64,000 nucleotides of DNA from Cryptomeria japonica (GCF_030272615.1 NC_081414.1:912149009-912213008), one strand, 5' to 3'; counted from the first letter of the stretch, positions 11,218 through 24,127 are shown. The notes: generated from the sequence alone by a model not told the origin. A program made the numbers and translations.

Positions 11218-13707
11218 TACTGCCCTTCAATGTTCCTCTGAGAATGGGTTTTTTCTGAGGTGATGTGGCAAATTGGATATATTCAGGATCAAGATTTAAA
11301 AGGAAAAGGAAAAGGGAAATTCTTCTCGGATTACACCATTATCCCTTATTTTGTGATTATAAAAGGAGGACATGAGCACTTTGACAAATTCTTTGCTCCA
11401 TATCATTTGGGGGTAAGTATAGCTAGAAATAGTGACCTTGAGGGTTTTTAAAGCACTTTTAGAAGGAGAATAAAAGGATCTATGTTGCCCCATGTGCATA
11501 ATTTTCCTGAGGATTTAATCAGGAATGAATTTGACCCCACAATGCAGGAATGGAGAAAAGAGAAGTGGATAATTTTTAGAAAATTATGGGCTGCTATTCA
11601 GAAGATGGATCCAAAATATGATCCATTAAAGGATTTTTCTCCATTCCATGGCAAGATTGAATTTGTTATGAAAAACTTTGATGAATTGACTAAGGTCTTA
11701 AGAGAGAAGCTAGCTAGACTTGAAGAAGTTCATTTCCGACAACAATTAAGCTCACAACCTCCTGTATCCCGAAAAGCAAGTGGTGTGATAGCAGAGAGGC
11801 CTGTTCAAGAATCTCCACACAAAAGGGTTAGAGAAGAAGTAAGTGAGGAAGAAGATAGTAGCAATGATAGTGGGAGATTGATAAGGAGAAAGGGTAAGAA
11901 GATGATGAGTTCCGAGCCTTTCCCCAAGATACAAACTAAGCCTTTTCAAGGAGTTAGGATCATTGATCTTGAAGATTCTAATAGAAGTCCCTCGCCATCA
12001 GCTGTATCCTTTTCACTGGCAAGGCAAGATGAAGCTCAGATGGAGAGAGACAAGTTTGTTGCAACAAGTCCAGAAATGCAGATGGGTATTCCTGTATTGC
12101 CTCCTAATTTGGAGTTGGATCTTACTCCCTTGGATATCCAGGGTAAATCGTTCAAAGATACAAGAAAGGAGGCATGTGATAATTTACTTGCGGATGATGC
12201 ATTTGTAAAAAGCCCAGCCTTTTTGCAGTTAGTATGGAAAACAAAGGTTGAGGAATACAAAGGAAGGATTGCTGAGAGGAAGGCCCAAAGGCCAGATAGA
12301 TTAGACCAAGAAATCCAAGAGGAAGTAAAAAGTGAAATGAAGGAAGAGTTCAAGAAAATCATTGCTAATGAGGGTAGGAAAATTATAAGTTAGGCTGGAG
12401 TCTTTATATTGCCAGAATGGGATACAGTAGATGTAGTGGCATTTGATGCAATTAGGAAATTAAAAGAAGAAGAAGTAGGGTTAGCATTAAGAGGATCAGA
12501 CTTTGCAGATGATTATGCAACCTTGGCTATATGGGCATTAGAGGAAGGACCTAGGATGCCTAACATCAGTGATTTAAACCCCACCTTGAGGGGAAGCTTT
12601 ATTACAAAGAGAGTAGCTGACACATCAAGTGTAGAGGCTACAAAATTGAATGTTGATGTTGCTAAGCTGACACATGAGAGTGCGAAAAATGAAGCTTTAG
12701 AGAGGGCTGAGTTGATGAAGAAATTTGATAAGCTTTTTAATGATTATAATGTATCTTAGAAAATATGTGTGGAGTTGCAAACGAGAGTGCAACTCCTTGA
12801 GCAAGGACAAATAAAGGTTTCCTATCCCGCACTTGCAGGACCGTCTGAGCCATCAACATCCAGGTCACCACCTATGGTCCAAAGAGAAGAAATAACTCAA
12901 TTAAATACAAGTACTAATATCCCTGGCATGGTATTAGTCCCATATGATGATGATGAGCCTGATACTACTAGATTAATTGAACCAAATGAGTCTCAGCTTT
13001 TGGAGAAGATTGTTGAGTTAGAAAATAAATTGAAAGAATCAGAAAAACAATCAGTCAAAGAGCAGAAGGATATAGTTAGCTCTGTGCTAACTCATTTAAA
13101 TGAGAAAATTGAAAACAGGTTAAGCTGTATTCATGCCTTATATTCTTTACTTTTTGATGCTAGTCAAAAGTTTAATGATGATAAAGAAGTGGAAATTCCC
13201 CTGTTTACAAAGTGGTTACAAAGGGCAAATGAGCTTAGAATGATGTCCATGGCCTCTAAATTTCATACTAAGAGGCCACATGCACTCCAACCAACATTTT
13301 TGTTGGTGAAATCAATGCAGGAATCCCAAATTCTGCCAGAAAATATAGAAAGAAAGATAAGGGAATTGATGAAGAGTTTTAGTGAATTAGAACAAACTCT
13401 TTTGCCAGATATTAAAGATAGAGAAGGGGCAATTAAGCCTTTGCAGTCTTGGAAGGAAGAGGCAGAGAGAGTCATCAACACCCAAGTAGAAATGATTTGT
13501 GATGGGCTAAATATGGATATGCTGGAGGATAGTATGGATAAAATAATTGCTACACGGCTATTTTTTGAAACTTTTGAAAGAGAGGCAAACCAAGTAACTG
13601 TTAAGTATATTCCATATAGGGCAAAATCAGATGAAATAATGAACTTAAATTGGCCATCTGATGAAGACTATAGCGCATGGAGTGGCATGTATTTGAATAA
13701 TGAATAG
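11218..13707 (+). pseudogene. Unrecognised long reading frame, C-terminal part, broken by stops
   Basis: From 11,240 to 13,707 a single frame codes about 820 residues, interrupted only by stops at 11,449 (TAA), 12,391 (TAG) and 12,757 (TAG). The N-terminal edge (PFNVPLRMGF) is joined to the rest by a frameshift in a T run near 11,250. The protein has an aromatic-rich start (SDYTIIPYFVII, APYHLGVSIA), an acidic and basic low-complexity stretch (EEVSEEEDSSNDSG, then RRKGKKM), and long charged helices likely to form coiled coils (for example LEKIVELENKLKESEKQ). I see no protease, RT, integrase or zinc knuckle. Composition and the flanking repeat DNA suggest a gag-like or accessory ORF of a non-autonomous retroelement. 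It may be the C-terminal half of the family whose N-terminus starts at 63,251. No function is assigned. Confidence 0.5.
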
Positions 13708-15540
13708 AAAGTTGTAAACCGTTTGCATAACTGTTTTTGTTTTCTAGTGGCAGATATTTTGCAACCCGTAAGATAGGATGGGGGTAATTTTCATCATGAG
13801 TTTTGAAGAAGGCGGCTGTGAATTTTGATCCAGTATAAGAAAGTTTGAGGATGATTGTTTTGTATAACAAAATGCGATTATGCATAGTCATTCTTAGATG
13901 ATAGGTGTCTCCTCTAGCCTGAAGCTTGTTTGCTCCCTTGTTTTTTATAAAAGGGAATTTAGAGCTATGAGACGGGGTTCAAAATTTTGGTTCCTTATGT
14001 GTTTCGAATTTCTGTTTCCAAATAGCAAAATCTAGGTGAAACAAAAGGATTGTAAAAGGTCATTTTACAGAGCAAAAAATAGAAAAGAGTCTTGTGTCTA
14101 TGATTTTTGCAGGTTCTTGAAAGAGTTATGTATGGAATGTATTCTTACAGAGACAACATAATTAATGAATAAATATATGATTCAGACCCATTTCTCTCCA
14201 ATGTATTGTTCTATCATATTTTGAATGTATATTATCAGGGATTTTATGATTCATTGCACTTTTGTGGTGTATGTAACCTTTTGTTCATGCTTTGGTCTGA
14301 TAGGTCAATTAAACGCTTGAATGAAATTGCAGAGTGATAGGGGTCTTTATAGGGATTTTGATAAGTAGTTTTGGGTGGGGATTACAAATACGATATATTG
14401 TAAGGCAATATTATCTCTAGCTATATGTTGTTAGATAAATTTTGTCAGAAGTACAGTCTAATGCAGTATGAGTTCATCTACCCAATGGAATAAGGCACTG
14501 ATCATAGTTAAGTGAATGTCTAGGTATTTATTTATTGTTCCGAATCACCACTGGTTTGCTATAACTTGCTGAATATCAGAATACTTTCATTTTATATGAA
14601 TGTTATCATATGTGTTAGTTATCTCATGCTCCAGGCGGGTTGAGGATCACTAAGAAATTTGCCATTCCTGAGCATTCTCCCTTATTGTTGAGTCTTTATA
14701 TGAGATTATCTACTTTGTTTGAAGCATGATTTGTGAGTGTGGCATAAAATCACAAATAAGCATGGGGATCACCCTCCCTTGTTTTGTAGAGCCTAAAGCA
14801 TAGAAGGATCTAGCATCCTTATTATTGTTGGTCCAAGTTTGAAGAATATTAAAAAGTTGGGAGTGGCTTTCCATAGATATTTTCAGGAGAAAACAAATTG
14901 TTCTATGCCTTTGAGTCAGTGTAAACCCATTTTTGGGCACCAACAGACCTGCTAGATTAATCTCCCATGTCAGCCTCATATACCAGTTCCTAATTTGTCA
15001 GTTTCCCTTATCTACCGGTGCCGGTTGACTTGAATACCGGTTGCCAAACAATGTATACTGGTGAGTACCAGTTAAGTGGCCAACCCAAAATGGTATGTGT
15101 TTCCATCAATGACAATACAATTAAAACTGGATGAGTTTCAATTGCCAATAAATAATGATCCTATTTCTCAATTTGCGAAGTGGTGGCAATTGACTATCAA
15201 GTCTATACATTGGATTATTCCATATACTATATTAATTTGTGTGAGATGTACTTTTCTCCCATTCCACAAGAAATATTTCATTCCAATAGTCCTAACACTT
15301 GTACATGACTCAAAACCTCAACACATATTAATACTGGTAGCTTCTCATTAAATATTAAATATGTGTTATCCTCCGTATTTTTCTTCCTCTGACACACACA
15401 GTGTTTTGAGTTTTCTATGCAAAAGGATAGCAGAGAATCCTCGATCAATATTTCATACGTGCCAAAAAGCGGCTTTCTAAAAGATTTCATATGGATATGC
15501 AGGACACTTACAGCTAAGATGTGATGTGTTTGCTATATTA
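13708..15540. other. No gene seen; possible 3' region of the preceding element
   Basis: No open frame longer than about 90 codons. A TATAAAAGG string (13,946-13,954) after a T run could be a retroelement promoter. Near 15,015-15,072 the motif accggtt or accagtt recurs several times in short order. Nothing else is supportable. Confidence 0.4.
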
Positions 15541-15544
15541 CTTT

Positions 15545-15915
15545 TTTTCTCCAATTAGTAATGGAAGATTAGCCTTAATTATTATTTTCCCCCAAAAATA
15601 ATGAATGATTTGCCTTAATTTTTCCACATTTTTCATGCAATATGAACAAAATCGCCAATGTAATTATTATTTCCCCCCAAAATAATGAAATATTCGGCTT
15701 AATTTTTCAAAAAAAATCGTGCAAAAGAAAAAGATTCGCCAATAAAATTAATATTTTTTCCCAAAAATAATGAAAAATTCACCTAAATTTTCGTACGATT
15801 CTTATGCAACTGAGAAAAATTTGCCAATGAAATTTTATATTTCTCTCCTATTTAAAAAAAAAATCACCAAAAAAATTAATAATTTCCCCCAAAATATTGA
15901 AAGATTCACCAGGAT
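15545..15915. repeat. Degenerate ~84-bp tandem repeat
   Basis: Recurring phrases are cgccaat(g/a)aaatta, ttttccccccaaaataatgaa and attcgcctaattttt. The gccaat phrase begins at about 15,653, 15,737 and 15,822, giving a period of 84-85 bp. More diverged units precede and follow. Units are AT-rich with variable poly-A and poly-C runs. Confidence 0.7.
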
Positions 15916-16430
15916 TTTTCACCTTTACCCAGGGGAGGGCTTCTTAAAGTTATCCCTGATGTACATAGTTTAATCTTTGTTTCTAACTATTTGTAGTAAT
16001 GCATTATCAAATATATGCATGCATAGAGAATTTAATTAGAAAGTATTTATCATGCCATTTGTATGCAAGTGTTCATGAACTATGTGTTGTGTGGTATGGT
16101 TTCCATCATGATCATTATTTACCCAAATGGCTAGGACTCCTCTGCTCAACCATCTTCTCGCCTTCGACTAATCCTGCATCCACTTAAACTCATTTGCATG
16201 TCAATAGGTCAGCCCTAAAAAAATCATAATTATTACATGTGCATAATCTAATTCATGATCATTTCTCATTTTGAATCTTAATACATCATCATTCTTTCAT
16301 TAAAATCTATTTAAATTACTAAAAATTAAACATATCACTACTCTATTTCATTTTTAGTCATTCAAAATTAAATTAAAAATTAACTAATTTAGTATCTAAA
16401 TCAAGTTTTATTTCATTAGTTTAATCAAGC
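15916..16430. other. No gene seen
   Basis: AT-rich DNA between the tandem repeat and the 3' end of the older LINE remnant. No open frame with recognisable content; part of it may be LINE 3' sequence. Confidence 0.5.
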
Positions 16431-19400
16431 AAAATGATGGGACATGATAGTAAGGGGCTACAAGGATCTTGTCACACAATTGGACAACACTCCATGATTT
16501 ACTCATGGTAGTTGTTTTAATATGATACCTAACCAAAAATTTCCAAGGTGAATTTCCTTCCAGAGCTTTAATGATCCATTTCACTAAGATCTAGGTCCCT
16601 TGTGTGAAAGGCTCTATGATGGCCAATCCACCCTTATCTTTTGGGAGAATGCAATGAGCCCAAGAAGTAGCTGGAATGAATTTTTCATTTTCACATTTGG
16701 ACCAAATAAAATTTCATATGAGCTATGTATATTGATTGTAAGAAGTTTTAGAGGGCAACTAACAAGAAGAAATATAGAATTGGCCAGCCAAAAGGATTTT
16801 ATTAGCCACTTGAATACACGTGACCATAGACAAAAAATAAATTTTTGATGATAAAATATTGGATTTGAACTTGTTGAAGAACCCATTCCACATTTATTTA
16901 AATGAAACTCCTATTCTGAAAGGAAAGCCAAGGTATCTAGTAATGACACCATGCTTAATTTATTGCCAACCTTTTGGAATCCAAGGAGAATGAGGGATGT
17001 AACGTAACATCCATAATTATAGTTTGTGCATATCATGTTTAAAGCTCAAGAAAAAGAAAAATAGCTCAAGTGTATCAAGCAAATTGTTGACATCATAAAC
17101 AATATTTTAAATGAAAATCATGCTATCACTAGCAAAGTGAGAGTTCTAGGATTAGCAGTATTACCTAGAAGAGAGATACTATGGTTGGGGTGGTTTGATT
17201 AAACATGATGCAAGAGGTATCCAAGGGAATCAACTGTGATGAAATAGGAAATGATGCAGAGGATGGGAGGGTGATAAAGATCACCTACAAACTAGTTTCC
17301 AACTTCCCACAACAAATAACCAAATAGGGAGATCTTTCTCCCAACTCACCTAAGAGGTGACACAACACATGTTTGAGATGACACAACACATGTTTGAGAG
17401 TATGACTTCCCAAGATTATCTCATTGTTAAAATTGATTTCATAGGGCTGGAAACACCTTTATAAGTCTATTCCAATGATATTTTTGGCCTCCCAACCTCC
17501 AAATACAATAGATCCGTCAATATCCCATACTCGGCTTATAGCCCTTGACAGTGGCAAAAACTAACATATATTTCAATACAAATTGAATCTACCCAAAATA
17601 ATAATAGTTTCAAATACCCTTTTTTAAGTTACCAAACATGTTAAAATTATAGATATGGTTGTTTTGGATTATGTAGTCCAAATTAGGATTGTTGCAGTAC
17701 AACCTAGACCTAATTAGCCCTCCCTTTTAGGACTAGTGAAAAGTTCTCCCTTCTCAGACCAGTTATCCACAAAATAAAAGTAGATTCAAATACCCTTTTT
17801 TGAGTTCTAAATAATATCTCAAAACAACTATGAGGTCCTTTGGAACGTGCAGGTAAAAATTGAGGTTTCATCGCTGCACTAGGGCTCAATTAACCCACTT
17901 TTACAAAGCAACTCATTAAATAATTGCTCCCAACCTTCTATACTGCACTACAAGGGTTAGGGAATGTTATAAAAAATATGAATTCACAATATTATGCATT
18001 AAAAAAGGATCAATATTTTCTTATTTCATGAAACCCTTGCCACAACCCTGTCAACTAGACAAAACACAGAGTCATTTGCCTAGGGCATCATCATTTAACT
18101 CACAAAAAAAATTCTTCTTGACTACCATATTCAAAATCATAAAATAGACCCTCTGAAATTTCAAACTACCAAATTATAGGAGGTACCCAATGATGAAAAG
18201 AAGAGAAACCATTATTTTTGTCTCAAAACCCTTATTTGCCAGGGTTTTTGACCTGTCACGGTGTAAATGCAATAACTTTTGTTAAACTTTATGAAAATCC
18301 ATGAGATTAGTTACAATAGAAGGAAAACTCAGTGTTCTATCACATATGATTGATTTCTTCAACATCACCTAACCGTACAAGGTCGTACAGGTTTGTATAA
18401 CAGTTTAATAACCAGTAAATTGCAAAGGAACAGTGGCATCTTATTGATTTCCTTCTTCCCAATTGTCTTTTACATCCTTCCCCACACTTACCTCAAATTT
18501 TTTGAGGTCTTTTAAACATGTGACAACTGAATCCCAATGGTCTATAACTAAATTTCAAATACATGACCGTCAGCCTTCCATATTTTATAGTTTTACATTA
18601 TGACAACTTTTACATCTTTGTGACAATTTAAGTAACTTTCCTAAAGACTAACATATTTGACCCTCTAATATGACAAATGGCCCTCATAGGCATGATAACA
18701 TCAAATAAATGCTCAAACACAAACTTAGACCCCTTATGACAACTATTGACATTGTGAACTCACTCAATTGACAACATTACAAGATTTTGCAATTTTGAAG
18801 TATTGACCCAAAGGACTCTTAATTACATACTAAATGGTCCATCATGACCTTATTGGCATAACCAAAATACTCAAAACACCTAAAACCTATCAAAACCAAA
18901 ATTACCTATATTAGTAAAATAAGTTTGGTGCCCTTGCACTAGAAAAATGGGGTAAGGAGTTATCCTTGTTCAATGGATTTTTGAAGAGAGAATTGAGGGG
19001 AGAGAGTTCCATTAATGGTCAATATTTCATTATCATCTATGAACAAAATTCGAACATAAGCACAAAACTTAGGACCAAAACCTAACCATTGAATCATTTT
19101 AAGCATGAATGGTCATCTTATACAATCATACACCTTATCAAAATCTAGTGTGAGAATCAAAGCATACTGAGTCATTTGTTGAGCCCATTTCAAGGACTCC
19201 CAAGCTAGCACCAAGTTGTCTAAAAATAAATCTGCCCCAAGGAAATCAATTTGCTCAGGACAAACTATCTCTTGGGACATGGTTTTGATTCTTTTGGCTA
19301 AAGTTTTACCTATAATCTTGTACAAGTATTTAATAAAGTTATGGGGTGCCATCCATTCATAATGTCTTCTTGTTTCCCTTTGGGTATAAGTTTAATAAGC

Positions 19401-20800
19401 CCTTAATAGCTCCTAGAGATCCATTTTCAATCCCCTTTAGATAGATGTTATAGAATTCCTCCTTGATATGTGGCCAAAATGTACAATAGAAAAGATAATG
19501 ATCTATAAAAGTTCTATAATTTTGCTGAATTTCTGAGGGATACATTAAGCTAGTTTATCTTTCAAGATAGGAATTAAGGGTTCATTAAATGACCCATCGA
19601 TAAATATCCATTTGTAATGATCATAAGAGATTTTATAATCATATCTTGGTTGGTCTGTAGTGTGCCATCAACATAATTAATGACTAAAATACAATCATTT
19701 TTATGTTTATTTTAAAGGAAATGGACGAAAAAACTTGGTGCTCTTATCCCTTTCTTTCAACCATTGTTGATGGGTCCTTAATTGATCTCCTTTTACCTTA
19801 TAAGTATCCATTTTATGGAGATAGTTTTCAATACGACCAACACATTGTTGAAGAGATGTTATGTAGGTTGCTATCTATGATTTTTTAACAATGAATAAAT
19901 TTCCCTTTAAGAGATTTCTCAAGTCTTCTACGCTTAGTTGTAACTCTCCAACCATAGTCATGAAGGAAGAGAGTGTAACAAGATGCATTTATTTTCAACC
20001 AATTGGTCCATCTATCATTTTGTGGCTTAGGTTAGCATTCCAAATGGTTAAGAGGCCATCAATAAGGTGATAATTATGAAGATGTGAAACATTTAATTTG
20101 TCTGGGAGATCATTAGGCAGAGCTAAACCTCTAGTCAGGGATAAGGTAATGAAAATGAGGGTGATTTGAAAGAGTAGTATCTAAATTGAGATGGATGGAG
20201 TGTCCTGAAGGTGAAGAGAGGACAAGAAGGTTGGGGGATATGTACAATCTATCCAATCTACCATTTTTGCGAAAGAACCTTCAAGGAAATTGCGTTAGGT
20301 AGACCAATGGGTCTCTATATGTTCATTTTTCGCATAATTGGATCGTACACGCCCAAGGAGTTTCAACCAATGGTCCATGTCTCAAATTGATGTTACGGGA
20401 ATTGAGGGTGGATTTCCCTATTACAGTTAGTATGGTGTTCCACCATGTTGAAATCACCCCCAAGAACCCATTCAACTTTACATAAGTGGGATAGTAAGTA
20501 TTTCCACAAATTAACTCTTTGGGGAGAAGAGTTAGGGGCATAAATAGAACAAAAATTGAGAAGAGAAATATAGAAAAGGTTGGTAAGCCAAACACAACAA
20601 TTATTAGGATATGTTCTTGTAGCAACAATTGATTTGGAAAACCAAGGTGCGATACCCAAGATAGCCCCTCCTCTAACTTCATGGTGGTTGGTATGGAAAA
20701 ATTTAGCCTCTTACCACATAGTAGCAAGGGTAGCATCAAGATGGGTTTGTCTAACTTTATTTTTTTCAAGCATAAGGACATTTGTGTGATTATTATGAGT
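16430..20800 (-). pseudogene. LINE-A ORF2 (endonuclease and reverse transcriptase), interrupted
   Basis: The endonuclease part is in 20,659-20,393, with FCSIYAPNSSPQRVNLWKYL and VLGGDFNMVEHH (the GDFN motif). RT begins at 19,545 (GAIKGLLNLYPKGNKK) and continues in another frame at 19,352 (YKIIGKTLAKRIKTMSQ, then ALILTLDFDKVYDCIR). It continues through WLGFGPKFC and INGTLSPQFSLQKSIEQG to about 18,950. After the interruption, homology resumes near 17,270 with a leucine-rich segment. It then reaches LTLLASDSMIFI (the FADD active-site block with the first Asp changed to Ser), VITRYLGFP, and the IRNFIW-like and GGLAI segments near 16,640-16,720. The active site is lost. Confidence 0.65.
17270..18945. 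other. Foreign DNA inside the LINE-A RT domain
   Basis: LINE RT homology stops just after the SIEQG-LLTPF block (about 18,945) and resumes just before the FADD-like block (about 17,270). The roughly 1.7 kb in between has no LINE homology and no open frame of note, while in plant L1 elements these blocks are usually only about 130 residues apart. A 23-bp direct duplication (gacacaacacatgtttgaga) is visible at 17,357-17,400. Inserted element ends and target duplications were not found. Confidence 0.5.
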
Positions 20801-21299
20801 ACACTGTTTAACTTGAAACTTACAAGATGGGATGGTTAGCTCCCTCATAGTCCATTATTGTATGCAAAAATTCATTGAGAGCCAGGGATTTCCTCATTCA
20901 AGAGGAGATTATGAAACTGATTAGAAGATAAAAGATCTTGGGGATCAAGATGGCCATTAATAGGAGGCCTTTGTCTAGAAGAAGAATACAAATGCATTCT
21001 CAAGGGGTTTGATGGATGGGATCTTAGGGGGTTTACTGGATGAGAATATGAGGTTGCAAGGTTGTTTAGATGGGTATTTGGGAGAAGAGGGGCGTGGGGA
21101 TGATTGACAAGGGGTAGGGTATTAGGTGCAGAAGGGGGGTTGATTTTTTTTTTTGAAGCTTATTTTTGAGTTGCAAGGCTTCTTTGAAAGAAGCATTACC
21201 AATAAGTGGGTAGGAAGGGGAAAGGGAATCATGGGTTGGATGGGACACATGATGGGAGGGTTGTTGGAAGGGTGTATGGTTTTTTACTAGTGTTAGAGG

Positions 21300-22286
21300 A
21301 TTGTGAACCAATAGTAGAACCTTGAGGTTGATGAGGTTTGCAATGCGAAAAATCTCAAATGAGGCGTCCTTCCTTTTTACAGTAAAAACATGCATTTGAG
21401 TTGTTGAGATAAGCAATCCATTGTGTGAACTCAAAGCTAATGCTTAAGAGTTTGATAGATTCTAGGAGTGGTTGAGTTAGGCCCATTTCTACATAGATCT
21501 GAGGATGCACTTTTAAGCTAGCCCATTTATCAATGTTAAGCTTGCACTGGACATGACCCCTCCTAGTTAATATGCCATGTCCTTCAAAAATGGTTGGAAG
21601 GCTACACTTATGAGAGGAAGCTATACCCACAATGTGTACTTGGATTTTGAGATCCCTTCTAGGTGGAAGTCTATGTCCCAAGCCTAGAGGTAGCATGTCT
21701 ACCCACATATAATCCAAGAGCCATAATGGAGGATTACTCTAGCTGCCTAGCATGATTTGGGTCCACGAATCGAAAGCTACATATCCCCTTCCTATACCTT
21801 TGAAAGATTCTATTAACTATTCCCTTTGCTCCTAGTTTGTATGGGTCCATTTGAAAATGTCTTGTTCAATTGGAATGCCTTTTACTTAAAAAAGAATAAT
21901 TGATTTGGATTTGAAATCATCAATTAAATCTACAAAGGCATTTAGGAACTTGAATGAAATGGTCTTACTTCCAAACAAGTCATAAGGCTAAGAGGGTTGA
22001 CCATCCATTGCATTTGTCTACTCTAGTGTTTCTTGTTGACTACTGGATAGATTGAGGTTTGTAGTCTAGGGCCCAACTAAGGAATCTAAGGTTCTTGTGT
22101 TGTTTTGTAAAGTTGTTGAATAGAGGAGGGCATGATCTTCACAAGAAATCATTTTTTTGGTGACAAAATCATCCTCTAACATTATTTTTTTGCATGCCTT
22201 TTTTTCAATGTCATCACACATGGGGTCAGAAGTGACTGGGACCTAGATGGGGTAGGCCTAGGCGCCTTTTCCTTTTCTTTCACCAT
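21300..22286 (-). pseudogene. LINE-A ORF1 (RNA-binding protein with CCHC-like knuckle)
   Basis: The likely start is the ATG at 22,286 (MVKEKEKAPRP). The best-preserved part is 21,717-21,355. It contains the pattern of plant LINE ORF1 proteins, VEMGLTQPLLESIKL, then WIAYLNNSNACFYCKKEGRLI, where CFYCKKEG is the start of the zinc knuckle that follows the DUF4283 domain. Such proteins bind the LINE RNA. Several stops lie between 22,200 and 21,720 and the frame shifts, so no intact protein is possible. Confidence 0.6.
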
Positions 22287-22289
22287 TGC

Positions 22290-23054
22290 TGGTCACTGGA
22301 CAAAGTCTAGATTATCACACAATTTTACTTTGTATATGGTTAAGGTTTCCAACGTTCATAGTTCATTTGAATTTAGTAATTCAATATGAGAATAATTCTT
22401 TGTGAATCTGTATGCTTCGTGTAGTTGAATGTGTTTGTTTTTGTTGAAAATGGGGTTGAAGAGATTTATTCCTTTATTATTAAAAAGCAGTAGGTTTTGT
22501 TAGGTATTATGTTTCAACTGTTCTTAAACCATAGTCTTTTCATCTCAAAGGAATGGATACTGGTTCTCTAAACTAGTGTTTCAAAAAATGATGTTTCTAC
22601 ATTGCATGGAACCTTTAAACCCATGAAGTGTTTTACTAAATATGCTAGTTGAAATGATCTTTGAAGGCAAGTTAGGTTTTATCGTCTCTATAACAAAAAT
22701 ATCTACCATGTTAATTGTTTAATGAGCTAAGAACCCTTCGATGTCAACATGGTTGAATGTATTTGATCAAATCTTTAAAGCCATAATTATTTTTTTATTT
22801 TATAAATTATTGAATTTGTGGGTGTTCAAAAAGATTTTGACTTTGTCAACTTAGGTGACTATGTTGTTTAGTGTTAATTAGCCTTTTGGCCTTGTTGTTG
22901 TAAATGACTATTGTTTTTGGTTAAAACTGTGCATGATCGCCAATAGTGAATGACTATATAGAAATGATTGTGGGTCTTTCAACTCTACTCTTATAACACC
23001 ATCGTGTAGGTTAAAGGATTGTGCATGGCCATTGTTTAAAAGACTTTTAAGTTT
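22290..23054. other. No gene seen
   Basis: Upstream of LINE-A. T-rich on the plus strand, no open frame worth noting. Confidence 0.5.
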
Positions 23055-23290
23055 GTATTTAAAGCCTTTTAGCCATGTCACAATAGAGACACTATTAAAT
23101 TTATATTATCTTAAGCCTTTTAGCTTAGTTGTAGTAGTGATAGTATTACGTTTTTATAATGTTAAGCCTTTTAGCTTGCCTCAAAACCTATGAAAGTCCT
23201 ATTTTTGTTATAAAGCCTTTCAACCCTATCTTTTACTTATAATTTCATAAAGAATATTGATAAGCCTCACAACTTGGCCGATGGTAAGAT
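23055..23290. repeat. Degenerate ~50-bp tandem repeat
   Basis: The phrase aagccttttagc or a close variant recurs at 23,062, 23,113, 23,164, 23,213 and 23,262, a steady spacing of 49-51 bp. The DNA between the phrases is diverged. A single similar unit (aaagccttttagcc) occurs again at about 26,818 and a related one at about 22,879. Confidence 0.6.
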
Positions 23291-23720
23291 GTTGTGTATG
23301 TTACCAATTTTGTTTTGGTCAAGATGGGAAATGTTTTGATAGTCATATTATATTATTTTCTAGTTGAGAACACTCAACCATTTTATTGGTCTTGTAAAAT
23401 GAAGTTTACAAAAGAAAGAGTTTGTTTATTGTCTCTAAATGTGGCTTAAACTTTTTGTCTATATTAGGAAATGAACTCCTAGGTATTCATTGTTAAGTCT
23501 TAGTTGGTATTGTTGGATATATATAGAGAATTGCAATTCTCAAAAGTTTTTTTATGCCTATGTGATGGATGAGATCAATTGGTTATTACTCTGTTGTTAG
23601 TTCATGTAAGGATATGTTGTAATTTTTGAATTGAGAAATATGTGAACTAGTGCCTATGTTCAATCCATTTTGGTTTTGTGGTTGAGACCAATGAAGGTCA
23701 TGGATCTTAAGAACCGGTCT

Positions 23721-23919
23721 TCTTCTTTTTTCTTTTATTTTTTTGATTGGTAATGGGTACTTTTTAAGGTGCCCAAACACTATTGCTATTCAAATCCATG
23801 AGCACACCAACCCAACAAAAGTACCAAGCCCGCGAGCCTAGTGGCCCAATGAGGATTTGAACCTTGGTGGCAGTTTCACCAAGCAAGTGTTTTAACCATT
23901 GTATTGCATGGGTCACCCC
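23721..23919 (-). mobile_element. tRNA-derived SINE with target-site duplications
   Basis: On the minus strand the head resembles a tRNA gene: an A-box-like stretch with aatggttaaaacacttgc and a good B box ggttcaaatcc (23,853-23,863). These are the internal RNA polymerase III promoter parts. The element ends in an A-rich tail (about 23,746-23,721). The flanks AAGAACCGGTCT (23,709-23,720) and AAGAATTGGTCT (23,920-23,931) match at 10 of 12 positions, as expected of an ageing target-site duplication. Length about 200 bp, typical for SINEs. It would depend on LINE enzymes such as those encoded nearby. Confidence 0.72.
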
Positions 23920-24071
23920 AAGAATTGGTCTTTTTTGAATTATCCTTTTTACAATTAAATAATTTGGTACTCATATGAGTACACATGTGTATTGAACATA
24001 TACATTTATACTTGTGTGAGTATTTTTCTTAAGTATTATTGTTGAATATGAAATTGAAATGTGACTTTGTA

Positions 24072-24073
<2 letters not shown>

Positions 24074-24122
<49 letters not shown>
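24074..24122. repeat. (TG)n microsatellite
   Basis: About 24 uninterrupted TG dinucleotides (49 bp). Confidence 0.97.

Positions 24123-24127
<5 letters not shown>

Larger units (their letters stand above)
16430..22286 (-). mobile_element. Old L1-type LINE remnant (LINE-A)
   Basis: Minus-strand non-LTR retrotransposon, heavily mutated. The order is ORF1 (22,286 to about 21,300), the ORF2 endonuclease (about 20,800-20,390), RT fingers and palm (19,545-18,950), about 1.7 kb of unrelated DNA, then the RT active-site region and thumb (about 17,270-16,430). Plant L1 elements copy themselves by target-primed reverse transcription. Stops and frameshifts are everywhere, so it is inactive. No poly-A tail or target-site duplication was recognised. 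Confidence 0.75.

Noticed and set aside
20323..20781. 152-codon minus-strand frame in LINE-A
   Set aside because: A different frame of the same strand carries the endonuclease motif GGDFN; this one is a shadow.
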